DNA of 64,000 nt from Terribacillus aidingensis (GCF_040703035.1 NZ_CP159996.1:3072001-3136000); one strand, 5' to 3'; positions 17,089 to 27,272 are shown, counted from the stretch's first letter. The notes: generated from the sequence alone by a model not told the origin. Numbers and translations are program-made.

Positions 17089-19275
17089 TTATTCAGCTTT
17101 TAGGTGCCAAGTGTAACTTACAAAATCCCCAATAAGGTCTGCAGGTACACGAATACCGCTGTATGCCAGTTCATCACCACTGTATATTTCTTCCGTACCA
17201 TTGATTCTGTAGTTTTTAGCTCCATCCAATCCCTTCATCCGTAAAGAAGCGAGTGGTGCTGCTGGCTCTGCCAGAACACGATAATAGGAGACAAAAGCTT
17301 CTGTTTTATCTTCGTTAACAAACATCCAAGCAGTTTCATTGCCTTCAAAAGGACTTTTCAGCCGATAGAATCGACCGAACTGAACAAGTCTGCGAATCTC
17401 CTTATAGGTGTTAATCTGCTGCTTGACGACTTCCTTCTCCTCAGGACTAAGCTTTGTGAGGTCCAGCTCGTATCCTAGATTCCCTGCCATCGCGACGTCA
17501 CCCCGCATCTCCAATGAAGTAAATCTGTGTACTTGATGGTTCGGAACATCAGATACATGGGCACCCATCGAAGCAATGGGATAAAGCAAACTTGTAGTAT
17601 GCTGAATTTTAAGCCTTGAGACAGCATCTGTATTATCACTTGTCCATGTTTGTGGCATGTAATACAGAATTCCCGGGTCATAGCGTCCGCCGCCGCCTGA
17701 GCAGCTTTCAAACAGAATCTGCGGAAAACGGGAAGTGATCTTATCCATCACTTCATAGACTCCGAGAATATGTCGATGTGCTGTTTCCCGCTGACGCTCA
17801 GGAGGAAGCAAGGCAGAACCGACCTCAGACAGATGACGGTTCATATCCCATTTCACATAAGTGATTGGGGCACTTTCCAAGATGGCTGCTACTCGCTTAA
17901 TAATCTCCTCCCGAACATCCTGTCTTGAAAAATCGAGCACGAGCTGATCACGGCTTTCCGTACGATACCGATTCGGCACATGCAGACACCAGTCAGGATG
18001 CTCACGGTACAAATCACTGTCCACCGATACCATTTCCGGCTCGAACCAAAGTCCAAATTGCATATCTAAATCGTTTACACGTTTCGCCACATCTTCAAGT
18101 CCATTCGGCAGCTTCGTTTTATCGACAAACCAATCTCCCAATGATGTGGAATCTGAATTCCGTTTTTTGAACCAGCCATCATCCAATACGAAAAGCTCGA
18201 TCCCTAGCTCACTGCCAGCCTCAGCGATTGCCTCAATTTTATCAGCATCAAAATCAAAATACGTCGCTTCCCAGTTATTAATCAGAATCGGCCGCTCTTT
18301 ATCTCTGTATTCTCCTCTTACTAGATGCTGCTGATAGAACCCATGCAGCGTTTGCGACATTCCTCCCAAACCATCCGCTGCATAAACAAGCACTGCTTCT
18401 GGTGTTTGAAATGTCTCATTTGGTTCCAGCAGCCACGTGAAGTCGAACGGATTGATACCCATTGTCACCCGAGTTGTCGCAAACTGATCGACTTCTGCCT
18501 GGGCTAGGAAATTACCGCTATAGACAAGATGAAAACCAAACACTTCCCCTTGATCTTCTGTTGCATGCTTCTCCATCAAGGCGATGAACGGATGCTGCTG
18601 ATGACTGCTTGCTCCACGTGTGCTTTCTGTAGACTGTATACCCGCCTGCAAAGCACGCTTTTCGAGATGTCTTTCCTTTCCCCATGCCCCCGGCATGGTA
18701 AGCATGTCAAAGTCCGAACGGCGGAAGTCGATACTTGCACTAGCAGCCTGTAAGAGCTTTAAATTTTGTTTGCCATTATTACGGAATTGCACAGATCTTG
18801 CGACTACATCATACTGACTGAAAATTGTATAAAGCAAGATCACTTCCAAATGAAGTAATTCATCCTCCATCGTAAGTTCAAGCGTTTCTGCTCCTTCCTG
18901 ACCAGCGTATGTTGCAGGAAGACCCGCCAGCTTCGGCTTACCACTGAAGATACGATGTGATTTGTAACGCAAATCAGTCACCGTTGATCCATTTTCCAAC
19001 TGGATCTGATAGGCTGGTTTGCGAAAATCCGAATTGCCAAACTGTGGGTATTCCTGCGGCAGAGCATCCAACGTGAAAGTCCTGTCCCGATGATACGGAT
19101 TCGGAGAAAATGAACGATCTATGTACTGCTGACGATTACTGTTGCGAAACTGTCGAATCTTCCTACCCCAATACTGATGCGTCAAATAACCATCCCGCTC
19201 CAGCTGCATCACATAACTAGTTGATTTCCCCTGCAGATGAAAAATACGTTTCTCTTTATCAAAAATGATTGTCAT
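17089..19275 (-). CDS. Alpha-galactosidase, GH36
   Basis: Removes terminal alpha-1,6-galactose from raffinose-family sugars and galactomannan pieces. At 728 residues it matches the tetrameric Geobacillus/Bacillus Aga type. There is no signal peptide, so it should be cytosolic. An N-terminal beta-supersandwich domain (to about 330) precedes a TIM barrel with NNWEATYFDFD at 333-343, LDDGWF at 364-369, nucleophile Asp477 in KWDMNRH, the CSGGGGR loop at 525-531 and acid/base Asp547 in SDNTDA. A cre-like site lies about 63 bp upstream. Transcribed alone; released galactose would enter galKTM 15 kb away. No sugar transporter adjoins it. Confidence 0.96.
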   Translation of the reverse strand: MTIIFDKEKRIFHLQGKSTSYVMQLERDGYLTHQYWGRKIRQFRNSNRQQYIDRSFSPNPYHRDRTFTLDALPQEYPQFGNSDFRKPAYQIQLENGSTVTDLRYKSHRIFSGKPKLAGLPATYAGQEGAETLELTMEDELLHLEVILLYTIFSQYDVVARSVQFRNNGKQNLKLLQAASASIDFRRSDFDMLTMPGAWGKERHLEKRALQAGIQSTESTRGASSHQQHPFIALMEKHATEDQGEVFGFHLVYSGNFLAQAEVDQFATTRVTMGINPFDFTWLLEPNETFQTPEAVLVYAADGLGGMSQTLHGFYQQHLVRGEYRDKERPILINNWEATYFDFDADKIEAIAEAGSELGIELFVLDDGWFKKRNSDSTSLGDWFVDKTKLPNGLEDVAKRVNDLDMQFGLWFEPEMVSVDSDLYREHPDWCLHVPNRYRTESRDQLVLDFSRQDVREEIIKRVAAILESAPITYVKWDMNRHLSEVGSALLPPERQRETAHRHILGVYEVMDKITSRFPQILFESCSGGGGRYDPGILYYMPQTWTSDNTDAVSRLKIQHTTSLLYPIASMGAHVSDVPNHQVHRFTSLEMRGDVAMAGNLGYELDLTKLSPEEKEVVKQQINTYKEIRRLVQFGRFYRLKSPFEGNETAWMFVNEDKTEAFVSYYRVLAEPAAPLASLRMKGLDGAKNYRINGTEEIYSGDELAYSGIRVPADLIGDFVSYTWHLKAE

Positions 19276-19337
19276 CGCTTTTTGTTCCCCCTATGATCAT
19301 CAATTGTTAAAGTACATAAGCAAGCTCATAGTAACAA

Positions 19338-19351
19338 AGAAAGCGCTATCA
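19338..19351. promoter_or_regulatory. cre-like site (CcpA) upstream of alpha-galactosidase
   Basis: AGAAAGCGCTATCA fits 13 of 14 positions of TGWAANCGNTNWCA. The position before a sugar hydrolase gene fits carbon catabolite repression. Confidence 0.65.
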
Positions 19352-19376
19352 ATAAAGATATAATCGAATACTTAAC

Positions 19377-19409
19377 AAAAAACACTGCTATGCATAGCAG
19401 TGTTTTTTT
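19377..19409. terminator. Terminator of lutABC
   Basis: Nearly perfect palindromic hairpin AAAAAACACTGCTATGCATAGCAGTGTTTTTT; its edge touches the lutC stop codon. Confidence 0.92.
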
Positions 19410-20116
19410 CACCTGTCTTCAATAACAATATAAGCTGCTTTCACGGGTCCATGTACCCCTACAACTAAGTTCATCTCAATATCAGCCGAGTTACTTGGTC
19501 CAGTAATGAAGTTAATACAGGATGCAATAGCTTTCCCTTCCTGTACTTGCTTTGAGATACGCTGAGCTGCCTGGGTCATGCGGGGTACGATGGTGCTTTT
19601 CGGTACAAGAGCAATATATTTATGCGGCAGCAGACTGACAGTACGGCCTTTCCCCTCACCTGAGAAGAGTACGACTGTCCCTGACTCAGCAAGAGTGATA
19701 TCGCTGAATGTTATACCGATATTGGCCTTTTCCACAATTCCGATGTTGTCATGGCCAATAGAAGGATCCCATTCATGTACGTCGATTCCTTGGGCCGGCC
19801 ATGTCTGAAGCTGATACCGTAAACCGAATGCATCGTAACGAGGATCCTGCCATATGGCCAACGGACCGCCTCCATATGCAGATACTGTTTCCGCCAGTAC
19901 TTTCGAGAGGGAACGCGAATCGGTTTCAATCAGCTCGGTATGGATAAGCCGGCATTGTTCACGGAGTATATCTACCAGCTCATCCTGTGTTTTATCAGTC
20001 AGCGTCTTATCCTGCGGGCGATACTTCCAGTTCCGTACGGGCCTTTCTGTCAGTACTTCCGTGCGGCTGAGGCGGCTGGCGACATTCGTAAGGAATCTTT
20101 CACGGTTCTGTATCAT
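19409..20116 (-). CDS. lutC: Lactate utilization protein C
   Basis: Component of the LutABC L-lactate oxidation complex. ATG 20116 is chosen because AAAGGAGAG precedes it and it overlaps the lutB stop by ATGA; a longer in-frame start lies inside lutB. 235 residues of the LUD domain, with [20 protein letters not shown] near 145-165 and [14 protein letters not shown] near 205. Last gene of the operon. Confidence 0.93.
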   Translation of the reverse strand: MIQNRERFLTNVASRLSRTEVLTERPVRNWKYRPQDKTLTDKTQDELVDILREQCRLIHTELIETDSRSLSKVLAETVSAYGGGPLAIWQDPRYDAFGLRYQLQTWPAQGIDVHEWDPSIGHDNIGIVEKANIGITFSDITLAESGTVVLFSGEGKGRTVSLLPHKYIALVPKSTIVPRMTQAAQRISKQVQEGKAIASCINFITGPSNSADIEMNLVVGVHGPVKAAYIVIEDR

Positions 20117-21543
20117 ACCTTGCCACTCTCCTTTTCGTGCTGCTTGAACCAATCTCGGAATCGTTCTTTGTTCGGAGCGGGAAAATCTCGAATTTCAGTC
20201 CATGCCTTCAGCGGTCCAGGACCTTTTGAAATCGTCTCATCCTTCGTAAAAGGCTTCATGACAGTGCTCGCCATTTTCGATCCAGCTGCATACAACGGAT
20301 TCGAGGAAGCACCGATTCCAAAAGCTTTCATTGCCATTTTCTCTGAAATCGGCGCGCGGCCTTCCCGCTCGACAATCACTTGTCGATGACGGTGCAGCAG
20401 CTGATGCAATGGTATTTTAACCGGACAAGCATCCGTACAAGCAGCGCAAAGCGTCGATGCATACGGCAGCTCCTTGAAATCGTCATAACCTCCCAGCAGC
20501 GGCGTCAGCACTGCCCCGATTGGCCCTGGGTAAATGGAGTTATAGGAGTGGCCGCCAATGTGGCGGTATACCGGACAAACGTTGATACAAGCTGCACAGC
20601 GGATGCACTGGAGTACAGATTGGAATTCGGTCCCGAGAATACCAGAACGGCCGTTATCCACGATGACCAGGTGAAACTCGGATGGGCCATCAACCTCTTC
20701 TGCTGTCCGCGGACCAGTCAATGCCGTAATATAGCTCGTCAGCTTCTGACCGACTGCACTTCTTGTCAGAAGCCCAACCAGTACTTCGAATTCTTCAAAT
20801 GTAGGAACGATTCGCTCCATCCCCATCACGCAAATTTGTGTATCTGGTAAATCAGAAACCATACCCGCATTACCTTCATTTGTGACCAGACCGACAGATC
20901 CAGATTCTGCGATGGCAAAATTACACCCTGTGATGCCGATATCAGCTTGCAGGAATTCCTGGCGGAGTTTCTCTCTGGCATGGAGTGCTAGTTCTTCCGG
21001 TTTTGAAGTCAGCTTATAGTCCAGCTTCTCAGTAAACACATCCTTGATCTGCTCTTTGTTTTTATGAAGCGCAGGTGTCACAATATGCGAAGGCGGATCA
21101 TGGTCGTCCAGCTGCAGAATATATTCTCCGAGATCTGTTTCAATGACGTCACAGCCTTCTTGTTCCAATACACCATTCAAACCGATTTCCTCTGTGACCA
21201 TGGATTTAGCCTTCAAAATTTTCCTGGCTCGTTTTTCCCTCACGAGACCTTTCACATAGTCATTTGCCTCTTCTGCTGTTGCAGCAAAAAATACATACCC
21301 GCCGCGCTTTTGCAGATTCTCGGAAAGCTCCTGTAAATAATAGTCGAGATGATCAAGTGTATGCTGACGTATCTCTTCCCCATGAGACCGCCATTCTTCC
21401 CAATTACCAAGCTCCTCCGCCGCATCCAGTCTTCTTGTCCTGAGGCGTTCCTGAGCCCCGGCAACTGCATCGCGCATAAACGTGTCTTCCATCTGCTTAT
21501 TTACATTATCTTTGAACTTTTCATTCCCTATCTTCATCGCCAT
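20113..21543 (-). CDS. lutB: Lactate utilization iron-sulfur protein B
   Basis: 476-residue iron-sulfur subunit of the L-lactate-oxidising complex. The LUD-like N-terminal part (to about 280) has [21 protein letters not shown]. Two [4Fe-4S] cysteine motifs follow, [15 protein letters not shown] near 305 and [13 protein letters not shown] near 357. ATG 21543 is preceded by GGGGGATGG. It starts 13 bp after lutA and overlaps lutC. Confidence 0.95.
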   Translation of the reverse strand: MAMKIGNEKFKDNVNKQMEDTFMRDAVAGAQERLRTRRLDAAEELGNWEEWRSHGEEIRQHTLDHLDYYLQELSENLQKRGGYVFFAATAEEANDYVKGLVREKRARKILKAKSMVTEEIGLNGVLEQEGCDVIETDLGEYILQLDDHDPPSHIVTPALHKNKEQIKDVFTEKLDYKLTSKPEELALHAREKLRQEFLQADIGITGCNFAIAESGSVGLVTNEGNAGMVSDLPDTQICVMGMERIVPTFEEFEVLVGLLTRSAVGQKLTSYITALTGPRTAEEVDGPSEFHLVIVDNGRSGILGTEFQSVLQCIRCAACINVCPVYRHIGGHSYNSIYPGPIGAVLTPLLGGYDDFKELPYASTLCAACTDACPVKIPLHQLLHRHRQVIVEREGRAPISEKMAMKAFGIGASSNPLYAAGSKMASTVMKPFTKDETISKGPGPLKAWTEIRDFPAPNKERFRDWFKQHEKESGKV

Positions 21544-21556
21544 GCTGCCATCCCCC

Positions 21557-22273
21557 TTAACGACTGTTTAGTACCTCCGCGATATGCATCACTTTGACCG
21601 GCTTGCCGCGGCGCTGCATTCGTCCCCCAATATTCATTAGACAGCCGCCATCTGCTCCAATCAGGTAGCTAGCTTTCGTTTCAGTTACCGAATCTACTTT
21701 TTCATCGACCATCTGCTCTGAGATATTCCCCATCTTCACCGAAAAAGTTCCGCCGAATCCACAGCAATTATGCGCGTTAGGAAGCGGTTGCATTTCCAGG
21801 CCCTCTACATGCGACAGCAGCTTCATCGGTGCATCCTTCACGCCAAGCAGCCGTGTCATATGGCAGGATGGATGATAAGTTGCAATCCCTTCCAGCTTCG
21901 CCCCAACATCCTCTATTTTCAGGACATCTACAATAAACTCAGTCAGCTCATACGTCTTAGCCGCCAGCCGTTCCGCACGCGGACGCCACTCAGGATCATC
22001 CTGGAATACATGCTGATAATCCTTGAACATCGTGGCACATGATCCGGACGGTGTGACAATAACCTCTGCGTCTTCAAAAGTCGCAATCATCTTCTTCATT
22101 GCCTTTTTGGCATCTTCTACATACCCGGAATTATATGCCGGCTGCCCGCAGCACACCTGTCCCGATGGAAACACAATCTCACATCCGAGTCTTTCCAGTA
22201 CTTCAACTGTGGCTATCCCAACATCGGACTGGAACATATCCACAATACACGTTGCAAATAGTGTAACCTTCAT
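21557..22273 (-). CDS. lutA: Lactate utilization protein A
   Basis: 238 residues with two cysteine-rich CCG domains of the kind found in GlpC and heterodisulfide reductase: [13 protein letters not shown] near 38-50 and [11 protein letters not shown] near 167-177, plus TPSGSCATM and [11 protein letters not shown]. It probably holds an Fe-S centre passing electrons from lactate. First gene of lutABC, behind a promoter and a 17-bp palindromic operator. Confidence 0.95.
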   Translation of the reverse strand: MKVTLFATCIVDMFQSDVGIATVEVLERLGCEIVFPSGQVCCGQPAYNSGYVEDAKKAMKKMIATFEDAEVIVTPSGSCATMFKDYQHVFQDDPEWRPRAERLAAKTYELTEFIVDVLKIEDVGAKLEGIATYHPSCHMTRLLGVKDAPMKLLSHVEGLEMQPLPNAHNCCGFGGTFSVKMGNISEQMVDEKVDSVTETKASYLIGADGGCLMNIGGRMQRRGKPVKVMHIAEVLNSR

Positions 22274-22292
22274 ACCGTCACCTCTACAGATA

Positions 22293-22309
22293 AGGTCATC
22301 AGATGACCT
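22293..22309. promoter_or_regulatory. Candidate LutR operator of lutABC
   Basis: Perfect palindrome AGGTCATC-A-GATGACCT, 20 bp upstream of the lutA start and directly downstream of the -10 box. This is the position expected for a GntR-type repressor whose gene is adjacent. Confidence 0.65.
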
Positions 22310-22338
22310 GTATAATTTCTGTCTTCATCATACTACAA
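22310..22338 (-). promoter_or_regulatory. Sigma-A promoter of lutABC
   Basis: TTGTAG (22338-22333) and TTATAC (22315-22310), 17 bp apart. A loose cre-like sequence (22334-22347, 12 of 14) overlaps the -35 box. Confidence 0.55.
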
Positions 22339-22370
22339 TCGGTTACATTTTCCAACTCCTGTATAGACAG

Positions 22371-22391
22371 AAAAAGCCGACCCTAGTCGGC
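22371..22391 (-). terminator. Terminator of lutR
   Basis: Stem GCCGAC/GTCGGC with a four-base loop, followed on the minus strand by TTTTTC. Confidence 0.75.
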
Positions 22392-22399
22392 GGCTCATC

Positions 22400-23110
22400 C
22401 TATTCCATATAATTACGCAGTACTCCTTCTACATATTCCAAGTGTGCCACCATGGCAAGCCTTGCTTGCTCTGGCTGTTTCGTACGAATTGCATCCAGGA
22501 TGGCTTCATGCTGCTTGTTCAATTCCTCAGGGGCTGCATTTTCACCAAATAAACAAATCTGCCTTGTTTCACGCATCGATTCCGCTGTTAAATCCGATAC
22601 ATGATGCATCAGACGGAGAAGCAGCTTATTGTTCGCCGCTCGGGCAATAATCATATGAAAAGCGAGATCAGCTCTCTCCCCCTTTTCTGGGTCTCCCGTA
22701 TATGCCTTCATTTCCTTGAGCGCTTTTTCCATTTGTTCCAAGTCTTCTTCAGAACGGTTCAGTGCGGCCGATGCAGCAATACCTGTCTCCAATATATTAC
22801 GGACCTCCATCAGCTCTGCCCGATCCTCCCCGCTCATGAGCAGCACGTGCTGAAGCGGATAAACGATTCCCTCTGGCTCGAACGCCTTCACGTATGTACC
22901 CTCGCCTTGCTTCATCTCTACTAACCCCATCGCACGGAGTGTGGCAAGAGCTTCCCTTATCGCAGAACGGCCCACATTGAAATTCTCAGCCAGCTGCGTT
23001 ACGCTGGCAAGCTTCTCGCCCGGCTTTAAGTCACCATTTTTTATTAAAGCAAGCAGCTCATCTGCTACTTGTTCATATATTTTTTTCGGTTTGATTTGAT
23101 TGTATTTCAT
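22400..23110 (-). CDS. lutR: GntR/FadR-family regulator of lactate genes
   Basis: 236 residues. N-terminal winged helix (8-76) with LAENFNVGRSAIREALATL and the wing GLVEMKQGEGTYV. All-helical FCD ligand domain (about 95-230) with metal-site-like residues in DLAFHMIIARAANN and HHVSDLT. It lies upstream of lutABC in the same direction, separated by a terminator. Palindromes sit before both lutR and lutA. L-lactate as effector is inferred from the neighbours and the B. subtilis counterpart. Confidence 0.88.
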   Translation of the reverse strand: MKYNQIKPKKIYEQVADELLALIKNGDLKPGEKLASVTQLAENFNVGRSAIREALATLRAMGLVEMKQGEGTYVKAFEPEGIVYPLQHVLLMSGEDRAELMEVRNILETGIAASAALNRSEEDLEQMEKALKEMKAYTGDPEKGERADLAFHMIIARAANNKLLLRLMHHVSDLTAESMRETRQICLFGENAAPEELNKQHEAILDAIRTKQPEQARLAMVAHLEYVEGVLRNYME

Positions 23111-23181
23111 TTGGGTGTCACCTCCCCTTTATTATAAACGGAAACTTCACAAAATTTCATTTCAAAAAAGGTCATAATATA

Positions 23182-23196
23182 AACAGATCATCTGTT
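23182..23196. promoter_or_regulatory. Palindrome upstream of lutR (possible autoregulation)
   Basis: Perfect inverted repeat AACAGAT-C-ATCTGTT, 72 bp before the lutR start. It shares GATCATC/ATCA-type core bases with the lutA palindrome but is not identical. Confidence 0.45.
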
Positions 23197-23388
23197 CCTT
23201 CGGTATACTTTGAAGGTTTCCGATTAACCAAGTTATCCGCTTTTTGCATGATTAATCTGTTAATATATGCTATATAGATCCAATCTGTAATACATATGAA
23301 TCATAATTGATAAAGAATTTAGTTAAACAATTCGCATTCCATCCAGGGAATTCTGGAAAGGAAGAGAGTTTATTATTTTTATGGGGAT

Positions 23389-24489
23389 GTGGAAAAGTTG
23401 TTTGAAAAGAAAGTGACGTGGTTAGAACTTTTTTATGATTTACTTTTTGTTGCATCAGTTGCAGTTGCAACACACGTGTTGCTTCATGTAGAAGACGGTC
23501 ATATACATGCTGAATACTTGTTTAAGTTTGTATTGATCTTTGTGCCGATCTGGTGGGCATGGGTAGGACAGACGATGTTTGTCAATCGTTTTGGACAGGA
23601 CTTGTTCCATCAACGGTTGTTTTTAATTCTGCAAATGTTTTTTGCACTAGTCATGACCTCAAGTTTATCAGTCGATTTTGATCCATATTATCTTTCTTTT
23701 TTAATAGGCTATATTGGCTTAAGAGCTGTTACTGCTATCCAATACCTGGTTGTACAGCGAATAGAAGAGGGAGCCCGGAAGCAAGCAGCCCTGTATCTTG
23801 GAAAATACTTTTGGGTAGGAATTATCGTTTCGTTACTTTCCCTTTTCTTTGATTCATGGATCCGCTATGTTGTTCTCTACTTGGGGATCTTAATTGATAT
23901 CATCATTCCTATGTTAGGAAGGAGATATTTAGTGAAAGTCCCCACCAATACGGCACATTTATTAGAGCGATTTGGATTATTCACTATCATCCTTTTTGGA
24001 GAATCCCTTGTCAGTACGTTGGCTGTTATCCAGCCAACACAAGGAGATTGGAATTCTATTGGACTAGCTGTCATAGCCTTTCTGCTCATTATCGCAATGT
24101 GGTGGCAGTATTTTGATAATGTAGAGAAGAAAGTGGATAAACACATTCAAACAGCCGGCCAAACGATCATTTATGGTCATCTCTTTATACTAATGTCATT
24201 AAGTGCTATTGCAGCATCCATCCGACTAATGGTCTTGGATGAGGTCGAGTACTTCTTTAACTTATTTTTTATTTTTGGTTCAGTATTGCTTTATTTCTTT
24301 TCAACTACTTTTGTGTTTCACCAATATAGACACGCGCATCATCGATTGAAAATATATCATCTAGGTTTATTTTTAGGTATTTTAGGCTTATTCTTCATTT
24401 TTAATCTGCTTGTGCCAGTTCCTTATATTGTAATAGTAGCAGAAATGACCTTATTCTTTATCATCTATGCAAAGTTGACTACGACTTAA
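23389..24489 (+). CDS. LtrA-family membrane protein
   Basis: Low-temperature-requirement-A family protein of 366 residues, nearly all membrane, with about ten helices. The family opening KVTWLELFYDLLFVASVAVATH is at residues 7-28, and GRRYLVKVPTNTAHLLERFGLFTIILFGESL near 180-210 holds the conserved RFGL/GE segment. The likely start is GTG 23389, with GGGGAT close before it; TTG 23398 is an alternative. Biochemical role unknown. Monocistronic. Confidence 0.87.
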   Translation: MEKLFEKKVTWLELFYDLLFVASVAVATHVLLHVEDGHIHAEYLFKFVLIFVPIWWAWVGQTMFVNRFGQDLFHQRLFLILQMFFALVMTSSLSVDFDPYYLSFLIGYIGLRAVTAIQYLVVQRIEEGARKQAALYLGKYFWVGIIVSLLSLFFDSWIRYVVLYLGILIDIIIPMLGRRYLVKVPTNTAHLLERFGLFTIILFGESLVSTLAVIQPTQGDWNSIGLAVIAFLLIIAMWWQYFDNVEKKVDKHIQTAGQTIIYGHLFILMSLSAIAASIRLMVLDEVEYFFNLFFIFGSVLLYFFSTTFVFHQYRHAHHRLKIYHLGLFLGILGLFFIFNLLVPVPYIVIVAEMTLFFIIYAKLTTT

Positions 24490-24504
24490 AGGAATTCACG
24501 TAAT

Positions 24505-24536
24505 AAAAAAACTTCCCACTCAGGAAGCTTTTTTTT
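24505..24536. terminator. Bidirectional terminator
   Basis: Hairpin with arms AAACTTCC and GGAAGCTTT (one mismatch), with A and T runs on both sides. It serves ltrA and the convergent pentapeptide-repeat gene. Confidence 0.8.
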
Positions 24537-25167
24537 ACTTAACTACTAATCCTATCAATGAAGCCAATTGGATTGCTTGATTTGGAGAAACGATACAGCC
24601 TTTCAAATTTTCAATAGATACGGTCAACTGCTGGAAACTACTTGTGCTCAGATCAATTCCTTTGAGAGATGTCTGTTCAAAATTCACTTCATTCAGATCA
24701 CAATCAGTAAATTCTATCTTTTTCATTCGGTTGGCATAGAAGTCCGCTCCTTGTAAACCGCAGGAGGAAAATATCACTTTCTCCATTTTCGATTGGCCAA
24801 ATGATACAAGATTCACCAAAGAATCACGGAAAGAAACATTACCAAAACTAGACTCGGTCATATCTGCTCCGAGCATCTTACAGCCTTGGAATTCCACCCG
24901 GTGAATGGATGACTTGCCCATTTTCACATTGGAAAAATCACAATTCTCGAACCTGACATCCAGCAAGTCCATCCCGGTAAAGTCCGTATTGTTAAATCGG
25001 CTATTGCGGATTACTACCTTCGACAATCGCAGCCTGTACACTGATTCATTCGAAAGATCAGCTTGCTGCACCTGGCACATTTCTAATTCTGGTTCTTCTA
25101 CAAAAAAGATATCGTGCATTCTTTTCTCAGGTAATTCCATCGCTACTTTTGGTTTATCAATCTGCAT
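24535..25167 (-). CDS. Pentapeptide-repeat protein
   Basis: 210 residues, most of them (about 50-195) tandem five-residue repeats of A(D/N)LXX type, such as SRFNNTDFTGMDLLDVRF and GADMTESSFGNVSF. These fold as a right-handed square beta-helix that can mimic B-DNA. The size is near that of Qnr gyrase-protection proteins, but the N-terminus is unlike Qnr, so I do not assign fluoroquinolone protection. Cytosolic; single gene. Confidence 0.85.
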   Translation of the reverse strand: MQIDKPKVAMELPEKRMHDIFFVEEPELEMCQVQQADLSNESVYRLRLSKVVIRNSRFNNTDFTGMDLLDVRFENCDFSNVKMGKSSIHRVEFQGCKMLGADMTESSFGNVSFRDSLVNLVSFGQSKMEKVIFSSCGLQGADFYANRMKKIEFTDCDLNEVNFEQTSLKGIDLSTSSFQQLTVSIENLKGCIVSPNQAIQLASLIGLVVK

Positions 25168-25233
25168 GATCTCTATCCTCTACTTTTGATTTCTTCCATT
25201 TGCTGTCTACAGTCTATCATATGGTGTCAATAG

Positions 25234-25263
25234 AAAAGAGCCCGCCTAAAAAGGCGAGCTCTT
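25234..25263 (-). terminator. Terminator of the YhgE/Pip gene
   Basis: Hairpin AAGAGC-C-CGCC/GGCG-A-GCTCTT with loop TAAAAA, next to the 3' end of the minus-strand gene at 25266. Confidence 0.75.
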
Positions 25264-25265
25264 TA

Positions 25266-27272
25266 TCAAGCTGCTTCCAGCTCAGTCTCTTTTTTCGGTC
25301 TGTGCTGCAAATGAGATACAATCCATCCAATGACACCGACCACTGCCAGATAAATCAATAGATCAACAAGCTGATGGCCTAGTACCGACCAGTCACCGAG
25401 CGTGATTGCTTCCTGCAAGCTATGCAAGGAATGGGCCATCGGCAAGTATTGACCTACGGATGCCAATGCAGACATAGTCAATTCGCTCGGGAACGTTCCG
25501 CCACAAGTTGCCAGCTGAAGAACCAGCAGTACAATGGCGAGCAGTTTACCGAGGTTGCCGAATAGTGTCACAAGCGTAAGAATGATCGTCATAACTGTCA
25601 TAGACACAATGATACTGGACAAGAAGAATAACGGAACACTCTGCACATCAACTTGGAATCCGAACAAGAAGATAAGATCAAGAATAACCGCTTGTACAAT
25701 CGCCACGACATACACCAGTGTCAGTTTACTGAAGAATTGTACCGTACCTGATACTTGCATATCCTGTCTTCTGCCAAGCGGCAGGATGTTGGCTGCCATC
25801 AAACCACCAACAAACAAAGCAAGTGACAAGAAGTACGGCGCAATGCCGACACCATAGTTCGGTACATCCGATAGCTGTTTCTCTGTCAGCTTAACCGGAT
25901 CGGCGAACATTGTCGTCAACGCATCACTAGACTGGATGTTACTTGTTTTATCAGCCGCATCCTGCAGGCTTGTCGCAAGCTCATCGGATCCATCGGACAG
26001 CTTACTCATACCATCGTCAAGCTGTGCTGCCCCATCTGAAAGATCATTTGTACCGGAAGCAAGCTTCGCAGCACCACTCTGCAAGGATCCAAAGCCTTCT
26101 GAATACTCATCAAAGCCATTATTCAAATCTGTTGCTCCGCTAGCTAATTTATCCGCTCCGCTTACAGCTGAACCGAGTTTATCGCTGAATGAATCCATAC
26201 CATCCGCTAATTTCTGCTCGCTTCCAGCCAGCTTATCTGCTCCTTCACCGAGCTGATGCTGACCGTCTGCTAATTTAGCTGAGGAATCTGCAAGCTGATC
26301 AGATGCAGCTGCTATTTGCTGGAACGTCTTATCGTCTTTAAGCTCTGGATGCTCTTTCATATACGATGCAACCAGCTTGCTCAAATCCTCAGAACCAGAT
26401 GTGAATGCATCCTGATTATCTGAAAGCTTGTCACTTTGTGCTTTCCAATCAGCTAAACCGTCGGCAACCTTTTCCGTATTCGTCTGCAGAGAGGCTGCTC
26501 CTTCATCCAATTGACCTAAACCACTCGCCAAATCAGATGCACCTGTGTGCAAACTGCCGATGCCGTCAGAAAGTTTACCTTCAGCACCTGCCAGTTGATC
26601 AGCGCCGTTTGCTAAGTCGGACGCACCAGTCTTCAGATCACCAATTCCATTTTGCAGATTTTTCATACCGCTCTGCTCATCTGTAATCCCTTTATGAAGA
26701 TCGCCAGCTCCATCACCTGCATCCTGTAATCCGTCAGCTACTTCATGGAAGCTTGTGAATACACTGTCAGCATACGATTTCGTAATACTGCTAGCCAATT
26801 TTGTTTTCATTTCCTCCATCGCAGAAGAACTGATTTGCGCAGCAACAAAGTTTTTCCCTGGATTCACTTCATACACAAGCTCCGCTTGCTGCGGTTTATC
26901 ATCCATCAATGTTGTCACTTTCTCAGAAAAATCTTTCGGGATGGTTACTTTCATATAATACTTGCCATCTTCCAATCCATCTTCTGCCTTCTGGTCTGAT
27001 ACGAAAGCAAAGTCCATCGCCTGGCTTTTCTTTAATTCCTTAATGAAATCCTCCCCGGCATGCATTTCTTCGCCATCCATGCTTGCTCCATCATCCTGGT
27101 TGACGACAGCCACCGGTAAATCCTCGACATGACCATATGGATCCCAGTATCCGCCAAGGAACAACGCAGCGTAAATGACCGGAATAATCAGTAAGAATAT
27201 AAGTGCAATACGCCCGTGCTTATGCTGAAACATCCGCTTTATATCAAAAAAGCCTAATTTTATTCCTTTCAT
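25266..27272 (-). CDS. YhgE/Pip domain membrane protein
   Basis: 668 residues from ATG 27272, which follows AAAGGTGAGGG. An N-terminal membrane anchor (about 20-40) leads to an extracellular YhgE/Pip domain with PVAVVNQDDGAS. A long stretch (about 190-450) of heptad-like repeats DLxxGAxxLxxG follows (DLANGADQLAGAEGKLSDG and many copies), and the C-terminus has about five helices of ABC-2 permease type. Relatives include the phage-infection protein Pip of lactococci and ESX-linked YueB. The natural job here is unknown. Divergent from a LysR regulator 127 bp away, which may control it. Confidence 0.88.
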   Translation of the reverse strand: MKGIKLGFFDIKRMFQHKHGRIALIFLLIIPVIYAALFLGGYWDPYGHVEDLPVAVVNQDDGASMDGEEMHAGEDFIKELKKSQAMDFAFVSDQKAEDGLEDGKYYMKVTIPKDFSEKVTTLMDDKPQQAELVYEVNPGKNFVAAQISSSAMEEMKTKLASSITKSYADSVFTSFHEVADGLQDAGDGAGDLHKGITDEQSGMKNLQNGIGDLKTGASDLANGADQLAGAEGKLSDGIGSLHTGASDLASGLGQLDEGAASLQTNTEKVADGLADWKAQSDKLSDNQDAFTSGSEDLSKLVASYMKEHPELKDDKTFQQIAAASDQLADSSAKLADGQHQLGEGADKLAGSEQKLADGMDSFSDKLGSAVSGADKLASGATDLNNGFDEYSEGFGSLQSGAAKLASGTNDLSDGAAQLDDGMSKLSDGSDELATSLQDAADKTSNIQSSDALTTMFADPVKLTEKQLSDVPNYGVGIAPYFLSLALFVGGLMAANILPLGRRQDMQVSGTVQFFSKLTLVYVVAIVQAVILDLIFLFGFQVDVQSVPLFFLSSIIVSMTVMTIILTLVTLFGNLGKLLAIVLLVLQLATCGGTFPSELTMSALASVGQYLPMAHSLHSLQEAITLGDWSVLGHQLVDLLIYLAVVGVIGWIVSHLQHRPKKETELEAA

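Noticed and set aside
24535..25167. Pentapeptide-repeat protein as a Qnr fluoroquinolone-protection gene
   Set aside because: Size fits, but the N-terminus is not Qnr-like and the repeat class alone does not define function.
25534..26256. Long plus-strand open frames opposite the YhgE/Pip gene
   Set aside because: They mirror the repetitive Gly/Ala/Leu codons of the real gene, with no ribosome sites or family motifs.
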